Shown here: positions 9,701 to 17,341 of the stretch, piece by piece
Layout of the letters: each line of letters opens with the position of its first letter
Position numbering within the stretch: the stretch's first letter is position 1
DNA from: Spirochaetales bacterium
GTDB lineage: Bacteria > Spirochaetota > Spirochaetia > JABMQR01
DNA: 64,000 nucleotides
NCBI GenBank assembly: GCA_018399255.1
Contig: JAGYPA010000002.1
Location: forward strand, 1-64,000
Direction: 5' to 3'
Program-made: the position numbers and the translations under genes
The notes under the pieces: model-generated
The model's input: the letters and a program-made list of their open reading frames with translations, nothing else
Database searches by the model: none
Told to the model about the DNA's origin: nothing

Positions 9701-9958
9701 CTGGACCGTCTTCAGCTCTATAAACCGTCCGCCCGAAAGATACGATGCAAGTATGTTTTGCGCCAGCTGCGTATGGGGTCCGGCTGCCGGTCCTACGGAA
9801 GTACCGCAGGGCTGATCGAAAAAGGAGGCCTTGAAGCTGCTGCTTTTTTTAAAAAACTGGTCTTTGTGAATGCCGAATATGGTTGAATCGGCGGTATATT
9901 CGGTTACTATTCTTTCAAGCATATCTCTGAATGGGATTGGAATCATCTTGTCGCCCAT
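6725..9958 (-). CDS. ygfK: YgfK family FAD/Fe-S oxidoreductase
   Basis: The 1077-residue protein matches YgfK (putative selenate reductase subunit; about 1030 residues in E. coli). Residues 1-430 resemble a dihydroorotate/dihydropyrimidine dehydrogenase barrel, with STMHGCPPDEIEAI and FGIKLSNTLGT. Residues 440-860 form a GltD-like flavoprotein: a cysteine segment (CVQACPIHQDVPEY, CDHQCMYNCTR), the FAD fold AVIGAGPAGLAAAFFL and the NAD(P) fold VVVVGGGNTAMDGARSA. The C-terminus has ferredoxin motifs CSYICNKCVEVCPN and CNECGNCATFCPWDGKPY. A His/Asp-rich insertion lies near residues 878-895. AGGAG sits 6 nt before ATG 9958. It is first in the operon. The family is implicated in reductive steps of anaerobic purine degradation; the electron donor is unknown. 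A run of eight G codes for glycines near residue 367. Confidence 0.9.
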   Translation of the reverse strand: MGDKMIPIPFRDMLERIVTEYTADSTIFGIHKDQFFKKSSSFKASFFDQPCGTSVGPAAGPHTQLAQNILASYLSGGRFIELKTVQILDTLEIDKPCIDARDEGYNVEWSTEFTLEQAYDEYLKAWILIHVLETLFPSGYQGASDYSCIFNMSVGYDLAGIKTDRMQTFINKMMNSDEHPLYAAYIQELTSFANDSSFLSDTPFENIGPELAAAAAAIPGQITPSVTLSTMHGCPPDEIEAICTYMLAEKGIDTYVKLNPTLLGYDAVREALDGLGFTYTHLNRDSFDHDLQYTDAAAMLKRLASLAEEKGRGFGIKLSNTLGTVNDQGVLPGTEMYMSGRALFPLTIRLAALLSREFGGTLPISYSGGANASNIGKIFETGIKPITAATDLLKPGGYGRLGIMADICENSGSDTWMMTKIDVDKLDLLAAETQKDPECQKEKRGFDFVSVPGKLPIIDCYIAPCVQACPIHQDVPEYIHLTGTGRYAEALELIYEKNPLPNITGYICDHQCMYNCTRIDYEGPVDIREVKRIASENGFEEYKKEIWEETDHAPVKAAVIGAGPAGLAAAFFLARSGFTVTVFEREEHAGGVVKNVIPEYRLPAAAIQADIDFTAAQGVEFVFNTSSDDITIKKLKSEGYSYILYGVGAEKDNPLQLEGTGAEKRIIPALEFLGKYNRERESLNPGEHVVVVGGGNTAMDGARSAMTLPGVKSVKVLYRRTKKEMPADLEEYDNAVKEGAAFLFLANPERIDQSGRLLCRKMKLGEPDESGRQRPIPTDEIFTIQADTIITAIGEHVDESLLEKVGIPLDGRGRASVNDETLETSVDGVYLIGDAQTGPSTIVRCIASARKASEAILDKEIEQDEEVEQGEAFDPESDEEHSHGDDHDHDHDDISTEDLKLAEDAFFSEVRSKKNSWKFPALHGIGDADFAAQEASRCLECSYICNKCVEVCPNRANVAIDVRSLRFFDNPYQIVHIDSFCNECGNCATFCPWDGKPYKDKLTIFTSRKAMENSTNPGLSLDPEGTHAFIRIGKDIIEMPLENGFPQGDLDLEIAELIQLVINDYAYLFSPAQRIDA

Positions 9959-10282
9959 GCTTACTCCTTTTTCATTTCATCTGACAATGAGCCTTCCATC
10001 ATGGGAATAATAACTTTGGGAAAATCTCACTGTTATCATGATTATTGTAACCTCTAATCAGCATCTGTCAACATATATTGCAACAGATTGCAACATATTT
10101 ATTTTTGTGCTAAAGTTTTCCAACCGCCTGCAAATGCTTTTTGAAGACAGAAGAATATTTTTGTATTATTATCATTTACGCAATAGTTAAAAATATTTTT
10201 TATGTTTTGATGAATTTGTTTGCAATATTTTTATTTATATTGTATTTTATTATATAACCAAAAAACGAAAGGGGAGAACCGA
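9959..10282. promoter_or_regulatory. Divergent AT-rich control region between ygfK and the PLP gene pair
   Basis: This 324-nt gap holds no gene. Toward the plus strand TTGCAA (10220-10225), 17 nt and TATTTT (10243-10248) form a plausible promoter, about 35 nt before ATG 10283. Direct repeats related to TTGCAACA occur around 10076-10100 (ATTGCAACAGATTGCAACAT), and TTGCAA recurs at the -35, suggesting a regulator site shared by both operons. The minus-strand promoter is not clear. Confidence 0.45.
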
Positions 10283-11749
10283 ATGATAGATTTGACCATG
10301 AACGAATCAATTAGAGACAAGAACGCTGAAAGGTGCAGAGAAAAGAATATTATCCTGCCGACCTTTGAACAAATGAAGGATCCGTCCAAGATTCCTGCCG
10401 CTATAGAAAAAAGGCTGGATTCTACAGGCCTTTGGGATGTTGACCCGGTTAATTTATTTCGCATTACCTGGAAAAACGAGCCTGTCGAAACTGGCGGTGA
10501 GCACAGCGGCGTCAATTATATCGAACTCCCCTCCTCCCTTACCGGAAGCAAAGCAAGAATCATCGCCTTGGTGGGAAAGTGGTTTCCAACAGGAGCTCAT
10601 AAGGTCGGTGCTACCTACGGATGTCTCGCCCCGGCGCTTGCGACTGGAAACTTTGACTCAACTTCTCAGAAGGCAGTCTGGCCGTCGACAGGCAACTATT
10701 GCCGCGGAGGAGCCTACAATTCCCAGCTGCTTGGATGCGACTCAATTGCAATTCTTCCAGAGGAAATGAGTGAGGAACGCTTTAACTGGCTGAAGCAGGT
10801 TGCCGGTGAAGTCATCGCCACTCCCGGGTGCGAAAGCAATGTCAAGGAAATCTTTGATAAATGTCATGAACTTACCGAAGAGCGGGGAACAGATATTGAA
10901 ATTTTCAATCAGTTTGACCAGTTCGGCAACTACCTGTGGCATTTTGAAGTTACCGGCAGCGCCCTGGAAGAAGTGCTCACCAATCTTGGCGTCAAGCCCG
11001 AAGAGCTCAAAGGCTACTTCTCATCAACCGGTTCCGGCGGTACGCTTGCAGCAGGAGATTATCTCAAGCAGAAGTACCCCGAGGTCAAAATTGCTGCGGG
11101 AGAAGCCCTGCAGTGTCCAACCCTTCTCAGAAACGGCTTCGGCGGTCACAGAATTGAAGGAATAGGCGACAAGCACGTCCCCTGGATTCATAATGTAAAA
11201 AATACCGATATGGTAGTCGCAGTTGATGACAATGACTGCATGGATCTGTTCAGACTCTTCAATGAAGACAACGGAAAAGCCTATCTTCTGGAAAAGGGAG
11301 TTCCTGCTGAAACTATAGAACAGCTAGATCTTTTCGGTATATCCGGAATCGGCAATGTCCTCGGCGCCATAAAAATGGCTAAATATTACGAAATGGAAGA
11401 AGGCGATGTAATCTTGACCATCCTTACCGACTCAGCCGAAATGTACCATTCCAGAACCCGGGAAATGCAGGAAACCAGTCGTGAATATGAAAAAGTAGAA
11501 GCTGCGGCAGCATTTGCCAAATCCATGCTGGGACAAGCAATCGACAACACGCTTGAGCTGAGCTACTATGACCGTCTGAGAATTCACAATATGAAATACT
11601 ACACCTGGATTGAGCAGCAGGGGAAAAACCTTGAAGAGTTGAATGCCCAATGGTATGACCGCAGCTACTGGACCAATATCCAGGCACTGACGCCGCAAAT
11701 TGATGAACTTATTGTGCAGTTCAATGAAAAAACGGGGCTGCTGAAGTGA
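10283..11749 (+). CDS. PLP-dependent fold-type-II enzyme (cysteine synthase/lyase-like), purine-locus type
   Basis: The 488-residue protein has a tryptophan-synthase-beta/cysteine-synthase fold. The probable Schiff-base lysine is in FPTGAHKVGA (about residue 105), a substrate loop is PSTGNYCRGG, and the phosphate-binding glycine loop is STGSGGTL (about 252). It is longer than ordinary cysteine synthases (about 310) and differs in sequence from E. coli DpaL/YgeX. The start ATG 10283 is preceded by AAAGGGGAGAA; a longer upstream frame lacks an RBS. It overlaps the next gene by 4 nt and faces ygfK across a shared control region. I infer a lyase or beta-replacement on an amino acid formed during purine or amino-acid catabolism, possibly replacing the diaminopropionate ammonia-lyase seen in the E. 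coli locus. The substrate is unknown. Confidence 0.75.
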   Translation: MIDLTMNESIRDKNAERCREKNIILPTFEQMKDPSKIPAAIEKRLDSTGLWDVDPVNLFRITWKNEPVETGGEHSGVNYIELPSSLTGSKARIIALVGKWFPTGAHKVGATYGCLAPALATGNFDSTSQKAVWPSTGNYCRGGAYNSQLLGCDSIAILPEEMSEERFNWLKQVAGEVIATPGCESNVKEIFDKCHELTEERGTDIEIFNQFDQFGNYLWHFEVTGSALEEVLTNLGVKPEELKGYFSSTGSGGTLAAGDYLKQKYPEVKIAAGEALQCPTLLRNGFGGHRIEGIGDKHVPWIHNVKNTDMVVAVDDNDCMDLFRLFNEDNGKAYLLEKGVPAETIEQLDLFGISGIGNVLGAIKMAKYYEMEEGDVILTILTDSAEMYHSRTREMQETSREYEKVEAAAAFAKSMLGQAIDNTLELSYYDRLRIHNMKYYTWIEQQGKNLEELNAQWYDRSYWTNIQALTPQIDELIVQFNEKTGLLK

Positions 11750-12972
11750 AATTTTCCTATGTATGCATTGACTGCGGCAAAGAGTATTCTGCAGAGAACC
11801 TGAAGTATCGCTGTAGTGCTTGTTCTGATGACACATCCGGTTTTCAGGCCGGAAATCTCACCGTACGCATTGATGCGGAGGAACTGATCCGACTCGGGGA
11901 GAGACCGTCTGTCTCTCCCTTTGACTTCTTCCCATATAAGGTTCCCTCACTAGATGCCTTCCCGGTCGGCAATACTCCCCTTGCCCATTCTCCGAGGCTC
12001 AGCAAAGCCCTTGGCCTGAGAAATCTCAGATTCAAGTTAGACGGGGCCAACCCTTCGGGTTCCTTCAAGGATCGGGCTTCTCAACTGGTTGCCGCCCAGG
12101 CCCTCGCCGCAGGTGAAGATACGATTGTTCTAGCCTCAACAGGCAATGCCGGTTCTTCCATGGCATGCGCCGGAGCTGCCTACGGCTTGAACATAGTTCT
12201 TTTTGTTCCGGCAGCCGCACCGGTCAATAAGCTCATGCAGTCTATTCTCTATGGGGCTTCAGTAATTCCTGTAAAAGGAAGCTATGATGATGCTTTCTCC
12301 CTTTCCCTCCAGTATTCTGCCGCAGTGGGCGGTATTAACAGGAATACGGCGTACAATCCTATGACAACTGAAGGCAAAAAAAGTGTCTCAATTGAACTCT
12401 ACAATCAGCTTGGACGAAGAGCTCCCGATATTGTCTACATTCCGGTTGGTGACGGGGTTATTATTTCCGGTGTGTACAAAGGATTTTCCGACCTGTATGA
12501 AGCTGGCCTGATTCCCCGGATCCCCAAACTTGTCGCTGTGCAGTCTGAAGGAAGTGCTGCCATAGCCCGGGCATTTGAGAGCGGTCTGGAAAAAGTGCTG
12601 TCCGGAACAACCACTCTGGCCGATTCTATTTCGGTATCCTCGCCGGCTGGAGGAAGAACAGCCTTGGCAGCTTTGAGAAAATCCAAAGGATGGGCAACGA
12701 TTGTAAGTGACGATGAGATACTTTCCGCCCAGCTTGATTTGTCTTCCGAGGCAGGTTTTTTTGCAGAACCGGCAGCAGCTGCAGCATGGGCCGGGGCTCG
12801 TAAGGATGCCCGTAAAGTTATTAATGAGTTCGGAACGGAAGCCGAAGTTACGGTTCTCCTGACCGGAATCGGATTCAAGGACATGGCTGTTTTCAACAAC
12901 CGGGTAACTATTCCCGACCCTATAGATTTGAATCTGGAAGCAGCACATGCCTTCATGAAGCGGAAACTGTAG
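11746..12972 (+). CDS. Threonine synthase-like PLP enzyme with N-terminal zinc ribbon
   Basis: The 408-residue protein resembles threonine synthase. An N-terminal Cys4 ribbon (CIDCGKEY then CSAC, residues 5-25) is followed by the PLP lysine motif NPSGSFKDRAS (about residue 103), the STGNAGSS loop (about 128) and a glycine-rich phosphate site VGDGV (about 231). It starts with GTG overlapping the preceding stop (GTGA, 11746-11749), so the two PLP proteins are translationally coupled and may form a hetero-complex. True threonine synthase would normally be near hom/thrB; the purine context suggests a recruited paralogue. It could still be housekeeping ThrC. A weak poly-T stretch follows at 12990-13007 without a clear stem. 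Confidence 0.75.
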   Translation: MKFSYVCIDCGKEYSAENLKYRCSACSDDTSGFQAGNLTVRIDAEELIRLGERPSVSPFDFFPYKVPSLDAFPVGNTPLAHSPRLSKALGLRNLRFKLDGANPSGSFKDRASQLVAAQALAAGEDTIVLASTGNAGSSMACAGAAYGLNIVLFVPAAAPVNKLMQSILYGASVIPVKGSYDDAFSLSLQYSAAVGGINRNTAYNPMTTEGKKSVSIELYNQLGRRAPDIVYIPVGDGVIISGVYKGFSDLYEAGLIPRIPKLVAVQSEGSAAIARAFESGLEKVLSGTTTLADSISVSSPAGGRTALAALRKSKGWATIVSDDEILSAQLDLSSEAGFFAEPAAAAAWAGARKDARKVINEFGTEAEVTVLLTGIGFKDMAVFNNRVTIPDPIDLNLEAAHAFMKRKL

Positions 12973-13083
12973 AATTGGGCTGCTCTTAAAATTTTTTATG
13001 TTTTTTTGAAATAGCTCCATACTTCTGTACCAGTTTTATGCATCATGCTATAGTATGACTACATTTGTTATCTGGAGGAATTC

Positions 13084-13563
13084 ATGGAGCTGTTTCTTAT
13101 TGGACTGGGCGCCGGTCTGGTTTTTTTCATTATTGCTGTTATCAACAACCTCCGGCTGCGAAGAAAGCACAAAAAAGAAATTCTGAGAATAAAGTCCATT
13201 GTCACCCAGAAAATGGATTTAGAATCTGATTCCTATACCCGACTGCGTGATGAGAATACCGAATTGAAAAGGCTGAATGAAAACCTGCGCATCACCGCAA
13301 GAACCCTGGCTCAGAAGCCGCATCGTAAGGAAGTTGCCAGACTGCAGGTCTATCAGCGGGCAATTGAAATAATGTCCCTCCGTGCCCCGGGATTCTCTCC
13401 AGCCTGGCAGACGGCCCTCTCCGAGAGCGAAGCTGAATACGAAAAAGTGTATACTGGTCTGGAACCTCTTGTAAGAAAGGTTGTTCCTTCAAAGCTTATT
13501 GATTTATTTGATTCCACCCCGCGCTCGATTCCTGAACTGGAAGATGATACAGATAGAGACTAA
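13084..13563 (+). CDS. Membrane-anchored coiled-coil protein of unknown function
   Basis: This 159-residue protein is not recognised. Residues 2-22 form one hydrophobic membrane segment, followed by a basic patch (RLRRKHKK) that places the rest in the cytoplasm. Residues 30-85 have heptad-like charge and leucine spacing consistent with a coiled coil. The C-terminus is acidic (ELEDDTDRD). GGAGG lies 5 nt before the ATG. A promoter is likely in the 111-nt gap after the PLP pair (TATAGT near 13050). The PAP2 phosphatase gene follows 41 nt downstream, so the two may be co-transcribed. Confidence 0.7.
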   Translation: MELFLIGLGAGLVFFIIAVINNLRLRRKHKKEILRIKSIVTQKMDLESDSYTRLRDENTELKRLNENLRITARTLAQKPHRKEVARLQVYQRAIEIMSLRAPGFSPAWQTALSESEAEYEKVYTGLEPLVRKVVPSKLIDLFDSTPRSIPELEDDTDRD

Positions 13564-13604
13564 CTTGCTGCGCTATCCAAGCCAGATAAGGAAAACTGCC
13601 AGCC

Positions 13605-14261
13605 ATGAAAAAATCCAAACTGCGAATCCGTATAGTTGCTGCCATTTTGATCATGCTTTTTTCGGGCTTGACGCTGTTTGCTGCGCCTTTTGAGTCTGAT
13701 CGACAAGAGTCACTTGCGAACGCAATTGACAGCCTGTTCATACCGTCATCATTCAGCCCGCAGCTTGATACGCTTTCTACAGTTACCGGGGCGGCGGCGG
13801 TTGCCCTGCCGCTTTTTCCCATTTCGCTCCCCCTCCTGGATTCATTTCCCTATCTATCGCAAAAGAGCACTGAAGATCTTGTATGGTATGCTGCTGCCAG
13901 CGGTACGGTATATGCTGTGTCAGAAATCATAAAGCGAAGCGTATCTCGAACCCGCCCTTTCCCTGATTCAGCAGACGACCCGAACAAGTCTTTCCCTTCC
14001 CGTCATACGGCCCTGAGCTTTGCTTCTGCCGCTTTTTTGTCTGCCTATCTCTGGACATCTCCTGAGGGCATCTTTGAGAGCGGCAGCGAAGGGAAGCTGG
14101 AAACCATATGCTACTCCTCAGTGGCCTGGGGGCTGGCTGTTGGAACGGGCCTCCTGCGCACCGCTTCCGGAGCCCATTTCATGACCGATGTTCTTGCCGG
14201 GGCCGCTGTAGGTATTCTCCTGGGGGCAGCCGGAGGGCTCTCTGCAGCGCTCCTGGATTGA
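13605..14261 (+). CDS. PAP2 superfamily membrane phosphatase
   Basis: The 218-residue protein carries the three PAP2 acid-phosphatase motifs: KRSVSRTRP (about residue 109), FPSRHTALSF (about 131) and RTASGAHFMTDVLAG (about 186), with the catalytic histidines present. An N-terminal signal peptide or membrane segment spans residues 7-26, and further hydrophobic helices flank the motifs. Such enzymes hydrolyse lipid phosphates such as undecaprenyl diphosphate or phosphatidic acid at the periplasmic face. Which lipid is used cannot be told. The ATG lies 41 nt after the coiled-coil protein gene, with only a weak AAGGA upstream. It converges on the oxidoreductase gene ending at 14296. Confidence 0.85.
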   Translation: MKKSKLRIRIVAAILIMLFSGLTLFAAPFESDRQESLANAIDSLFIPSSFSPQLDTLSTVTGAAAVALPLFPISLPLLDSFPYLSQKSTEDLVWYAAASGTVYAVSEIIKRSVSRTRPFPDSADDPNKSFPSRHTALSFASAAFLSAYLWTSPEGIFESGSEGKLETICYSSVAWGLAVGTGLLRTASGAHFMTDVLAGAAVGILLGAAGGLSAALLD

Positions 14262-14295
14262 AATACCAGCTGATACAGACCGGGTATACATCCAG

Positions 14296-15936
14296 TCAGA
14301 AGGCACCTTTCCCTTTCTTGAATTCTTTTATTATTTTATCGGCCGCAATCTTACCGGTAAATATTGAAATCGGCAGCCCTGACGGGCTGAACGCCCACTG
14401 ACCTGCCTGAAATATGTGAGGCAGCGGGGTATAAACTGATGAGAAAATTTTCTGCATCCGAGATTCAACGGGAAGCGGTCCTTCGTTGAAAGCCCAACCT
14501 GTTATGGCTCCTTCTGAATTACCCGTCCTCCGCTCCAGGGTAAGCGGTGAAGAGGAAAAAGAAAACAGTTGAGCTTTCTCAAAGCCTGGAAATATGGACG
14601 CGTCCAGCACCTTGATTATTTTTTGTTCAGCAATCTGCTTGAACTCATCATACCAGCCCATCAATTCAATTTTTTTAACAGTCATGTAATCCAGCAGCAG
14701 ACTGATAATCAAACCGGTTTTTCCCGGCGGAGCCAGTGACTCGTCTCTCAATGCGGGTATAGATATTTCATAGGTTGTAAAGCTGAGCAGCTTCTCCACC
14801 CAATCCATTATTATCTGCCTTCCCTGTTCTGGTTTTTCATCGTATTCTCCCCTCAAAAATTCATCCTTGAGGGCTCCGTCAATTACAGAAAGCCCCTTTT
14901 TTTCGGGGGTATAAAACAGATGGGCATGGGTCTTTTCTTCAAAATAGGAGGGCGGAAGATCAACTGCTGAAAAGAGGGTAAATACTGAATCACCGCCATG
15001 ATGTGCCAGTACGGATTCCCGTTGTCTGGTTGCCAGAACCTTCTGCTTTCCTGACGGAAGCATATCGATATCGGCTGCAGTATAGAGCGTCTTGAGGTCT
15101 GCTGCCCAAAGCAGCGCTGCATACTTGCAGCTTGCTGTCTTTCCATCAGAATCTATCATGGAAACACTCTGCCTCTGCAGGTCAACGGCTGTAATGCTGG
15201 TTCCGGTACGTATTTCAGCGCCTTTCCTCAAGGCCAGGTCACGAACAGCCTCTATCAGTTTTCCAGTTCCGCCGCGCGGATAGCTGTAGTCGAGGTAGAG
15301 ACTGAAGTAGCTCATTGCAAAAAAAGTTGGTGTATCGGTAAAAAAATGCTGAGCAATCATGTCGATCAACTGCTGATTCGATGTGAGTTTTTCCAGAAAC
15401 AGATTCACTGGCTGATTGAGCTTCATAATTTTCTTTATGGTAAAAATATAGCGTACCAGCCAGGGCAGGATGGTTTTAATTACATAGCCGGGTTTGCTGG
15501 ACAGATCAAGAAATACCGGATTATCGATCCCATAAAGAACATCCATGTATTTCATGATTTTTCGAATCTCCCGGATGATGGCGGCTGCATCTGTACGGTT
15601 TTCAGGAAACTGCCGTTCGAGAAATTGCTGGTAGTCGTCAAGACTCGCTTTGCTGTCAACATTTACGATATCATCGCTTAATCCTATAGAAACACTGCTT
15701 TTTATAAAGTCGACAGAAATACCCAGGTCAGCAAGCATCGGAAAAAGAATCCCGGAATTCTCCATCGCGCGGATACCGCCGTCAAACAGGAATTCTTCAC
15801 GATAAAAAGAGTTCACATGGCCGCCGACCTTTCCATCTTTTTCACACAGCAGTACCGACAAGCCTGAACGAGAAAGGAAGGCGGCGGCTGTCAATCCTGC
15901 TATTCCACCGCCCGCAATTATTACATCATAGTTCAT
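14296..15936 (-). CDS. CrtI/RetSat-like FAD-dependent oxidoreductase
   Basis: The 546-residue protein has an N-terminal FAD-binding motif (IAGGGIAGLTAAAFL, residues 7-21), the second dinucleotide motif (KVGGHVNSF, about 36) and a phytoene desaturase/carotenoid isomerase/retinol saturase layout. A C-terminal FAD segment (FQAGQWAFSPSGLP) is present. These enzymes desaturate, saturate or isomerise polyene or isoprenoid chains. ATG 15936 was preferred over one six codons upstream because AAGGA precedes it. An SDR gene lies just upstream (57 nt) on the same strand. No phytoene synthase or other carotenoid gene is in view, so the substrate is open. Confidence 0.8.
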   Translation of the reverse strand: MNYDVIIAGGGIAGLTAAAFLSRSGLSVLLCEKDGKVGGHVNSFYREEFLFDGGIRAMENSGILFPMLADLGISVDFIKSSVSIGLSDDIVNVDSKASLDDYQQFLERQFPENRTDAAAIIREIRKIMKYMDVLYGIDNPVFLDLSSKPGYVIKTILPWLVRYIFTIKKIMKLNQPVNLFLEKLTSNQQLIDMIAQHFFTDTPTFFAMSYFSLYLDYSYPRGGTGKLIEAVRDLALRKGAEIRTGTSITAVDLQRQSVSMIDSDGKTASCKYAALLWAADLKTLYTAADIDMLPSGKQKVLATRQRESVLAHHGGDSVFTLFSAVDLPPSYFEEKTHAHLFYTPEKKGLSVIDGALKDEFLRGEYDEKPEQGRQIIMDWVEKLLSFTTYEISIPALRDESLAPPGKTGLIISLLLDYMTVKKIELMGWYDEFKQIAEQKIIKVLDASIFPGFEKAQLFSFSSSPLTLERRTGNSEGAITGWAFNEGPLPVESRMQKIFSSVYTPLPHIFQAGQWAFSPSGLPISIFTGKIAADKIIKEFKKGKGAF

Positions 15937-15993
15937 AACGTTATTTTCCTTCATAAATAAAAATCTCTGATCTTTTTAATAAGGCCTCATGTT

Positions 15994-16932
15994 TCATACA
16001 TCATAATCAGCCAGATCTTCCGGCAGCCCGACAAGGCTGCTGCTTATCTTCCAGGTTTCCTCAATAAGGCTGCTTCCCAGTGATGCGTGGTTGGCGGGCA
16101 GTTCTTCGGTGGTCAGGTTAAAGTAGTATCCGCTGACTGTTTCAAGCTCCGGGGCCGCTGCGAGATAATGCAGAGCCTGGGCAGAAATAATCGGATCCTT
16201 AAGAAATGGAGTGATGAAAGCCTTCGAGAACAAGGAATACAGCAGACCACTGGAACGCCCGATATTGCTTTTCACAGCACCGGGATGCATCGCAGTTATG
16301 GTTATGCCGGTGCCGCTGAGCAGCTGATCAAATTTCCATACCGTCAGCAGCTGAGCCGTTTTTGAAGACCCGTAGCTCCGATAGCCTGAATAGCGATGGT
16401 GCTTCCATTGAAGATCATCATAAATGAACTTGCTGAATCGATGTCCTTCAGAATTGACTTGTATGATTCTTGCGGGGGCACTTTCTGCCATCCTTGGAAT
16501 CAGCAGTCTGGTCATCAAAAAAGAGGCCAGATGATTAACAGCCAGCATCGTATCAATTCCTTCTTCATTCAGAAGCAGACGGGTAGAAAAAACACCCGCA
16601 TTATTAATCAGAATGTCAATTCTGGGACAGATAGCCAAAATCTCACCAGCGGCCCGGCGTACTTCCTCCAGACTGTGGAAATCGGCCAGAATCATATCCG
16701 GTTCGATACCCGACAAGCTGTGCAGCTCGGATTTCACCCTCTCGCCTTTTTCTCTGTTTCGGCAGACCATAACAATCTTAGCCGTATCCTTGGAAAAATA
16801 CTTTGCAGCAGCATACCCTACTCCGGAAGTTGTTCCGGTAATGACGCAGACCTTACCTGCCAGTGAAGCTCCTGTACGTTTCTGTTTTGCATGCGCATTT
16901 GCTATAAACTGGAGCCGATCAGGTAGTTTCAT
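15994..16932 (-). CDS. Short-chain dehydrogenase/reductase, retinol dehydrogenase-like
   Basis: The 312-residue classical SDR has the NAD(P) motif TGTTSGVG (about residue 33), the NNAG motif (about 109) and the catalytic Ser-Tyr-Lys set (VNSEG and SYGSSK, Tyr about 185). The pattern and length match the retinol dehydrogenase/WW-domain oxidoreductase subgroup. GGAGAA lies 5 nt before the ATG. It is the first gene of a probable two-gene unit with the CrtI/RetSat-like enzyme, suggesting alcohol/ketone and double-bond chemistry on the same lipid or isoprenoid. The true substrate is unknown. Confidence 0.85.
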   Translation of the reverse strand: MKLPDRLQFIANAHAKQKRTGASLAGKVCVITGTTSGVGYAAAKYFSKDTAKIVMVCRNREKGERVKSELHSLSGIEPDMILADFHSLEEVRRAAGEILAICPRIDILINNAGVFSTRLLLNEEGIDTMLAVNHLASFLMTRLLIPRMAESAPARIIQVNSEGHRFSKFIYDDLQWKHHRYSGYRSYGSSKTAQLLTVWKFDQLLSGTGITITAMHPGAVKSNIGRSSGLLYSLFSKAFITPFLKDPIISAQALHYLAAAPELETVSGYYFNLTTEELPANHASLGSSLIEETWKISSSLVGLPEDLADYDV

Positions 16933-17109
16933 AAATTCTCCGGGGTAAGGGTAAGGGAGAGCTGGTTGCTGCTGTCTGCATTATTTACAACTTCGGTTGA
17001 TGAAATCATGATAGGATTTATCATATCACGAAACCGACAGAGTGCAATAAATGATTACCGACTGATGTGATTTTTTTCGGGATGCATTCCCTTGAGTTTA
17101 ATCGAATAT

Positions 17110-17194
17110 TGCCGAAGACGAGACTTGAACTCGTATAGCCATAACAGCCGGGGGATTTTAAGTCCCCTGTGTCTACCAATTCCACCACTTCGGC
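17110..17194 (-). tRNA. tRNA-Leu (anticodon UAA)
   Basis: The minus strand folds as an 85-nt class II tRNA. The acceptor stem GCCGAAG/CTTCGGC is followed by discriminator A at 17110. The anticodon stem GGGGA/TCCCC encloses loop CTTAAAA with anticodon TAA at 17158-17160. A long variable arm is present and the T arm contains GTTCAAGTC. The 3' CCA is not encoded. Confidence 0.95.
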
Positions 17195-17306
17195 TAATCA
17201 GGATACCCGCAGCAGCGCTTTTCCGGCAGCCGCCCGCATCCTGAATATATCCGGGTGTCATAGTACCGTTGAACTCGCTGTTGGTCAACTCGCAAAGCCC
17301 GGCTAA

Positions 17307-17341
17307 TTGCATAAATTGTCTCTTTACGCTACCTTTTTGCT
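17307..17341 (+). promoter_or_regulatory. Putative promoter of a leaderless tatD transcript
   Basis: TTGCAT (17307-17312), 17 nt, TACCTT (17330-17335), then 6 nt to ATG 17342. No Shine-Dalgarno is present. The -10 is a weak match, so this is the least certain of the leaderless set. Confidence 0.4.

Noticed and set aside
9959-10282. Riboswitch upstream of the PLP gene pair
   Set aside because: The promoter leaves a leader of only about 30 nt, and no conserved aptamer fold is visible.
10283-11749. Identification as diaminopropionate ammonia-lyase (ygeX/dpaL)
   Set aside because: The active-site context and length differ from the E. coli protein as I know it; only the fold type is shared.
12388-13020. 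210-residue minus-strand protein
   Set aside because: It is antisense to the threonine-synthase-like gene, with no RBS or recognisable motif.
17060-17110. Rho-independent terminator after tRNA-Leu
   Set aside because: The GGGATGCATTCCC palindrome has its T-run on the wrong side for the tRNA strand.
17055-17312. 85-residue minus-strand protein
   Set aside because: It is read straight through tRNA-Leu, which is well supported.
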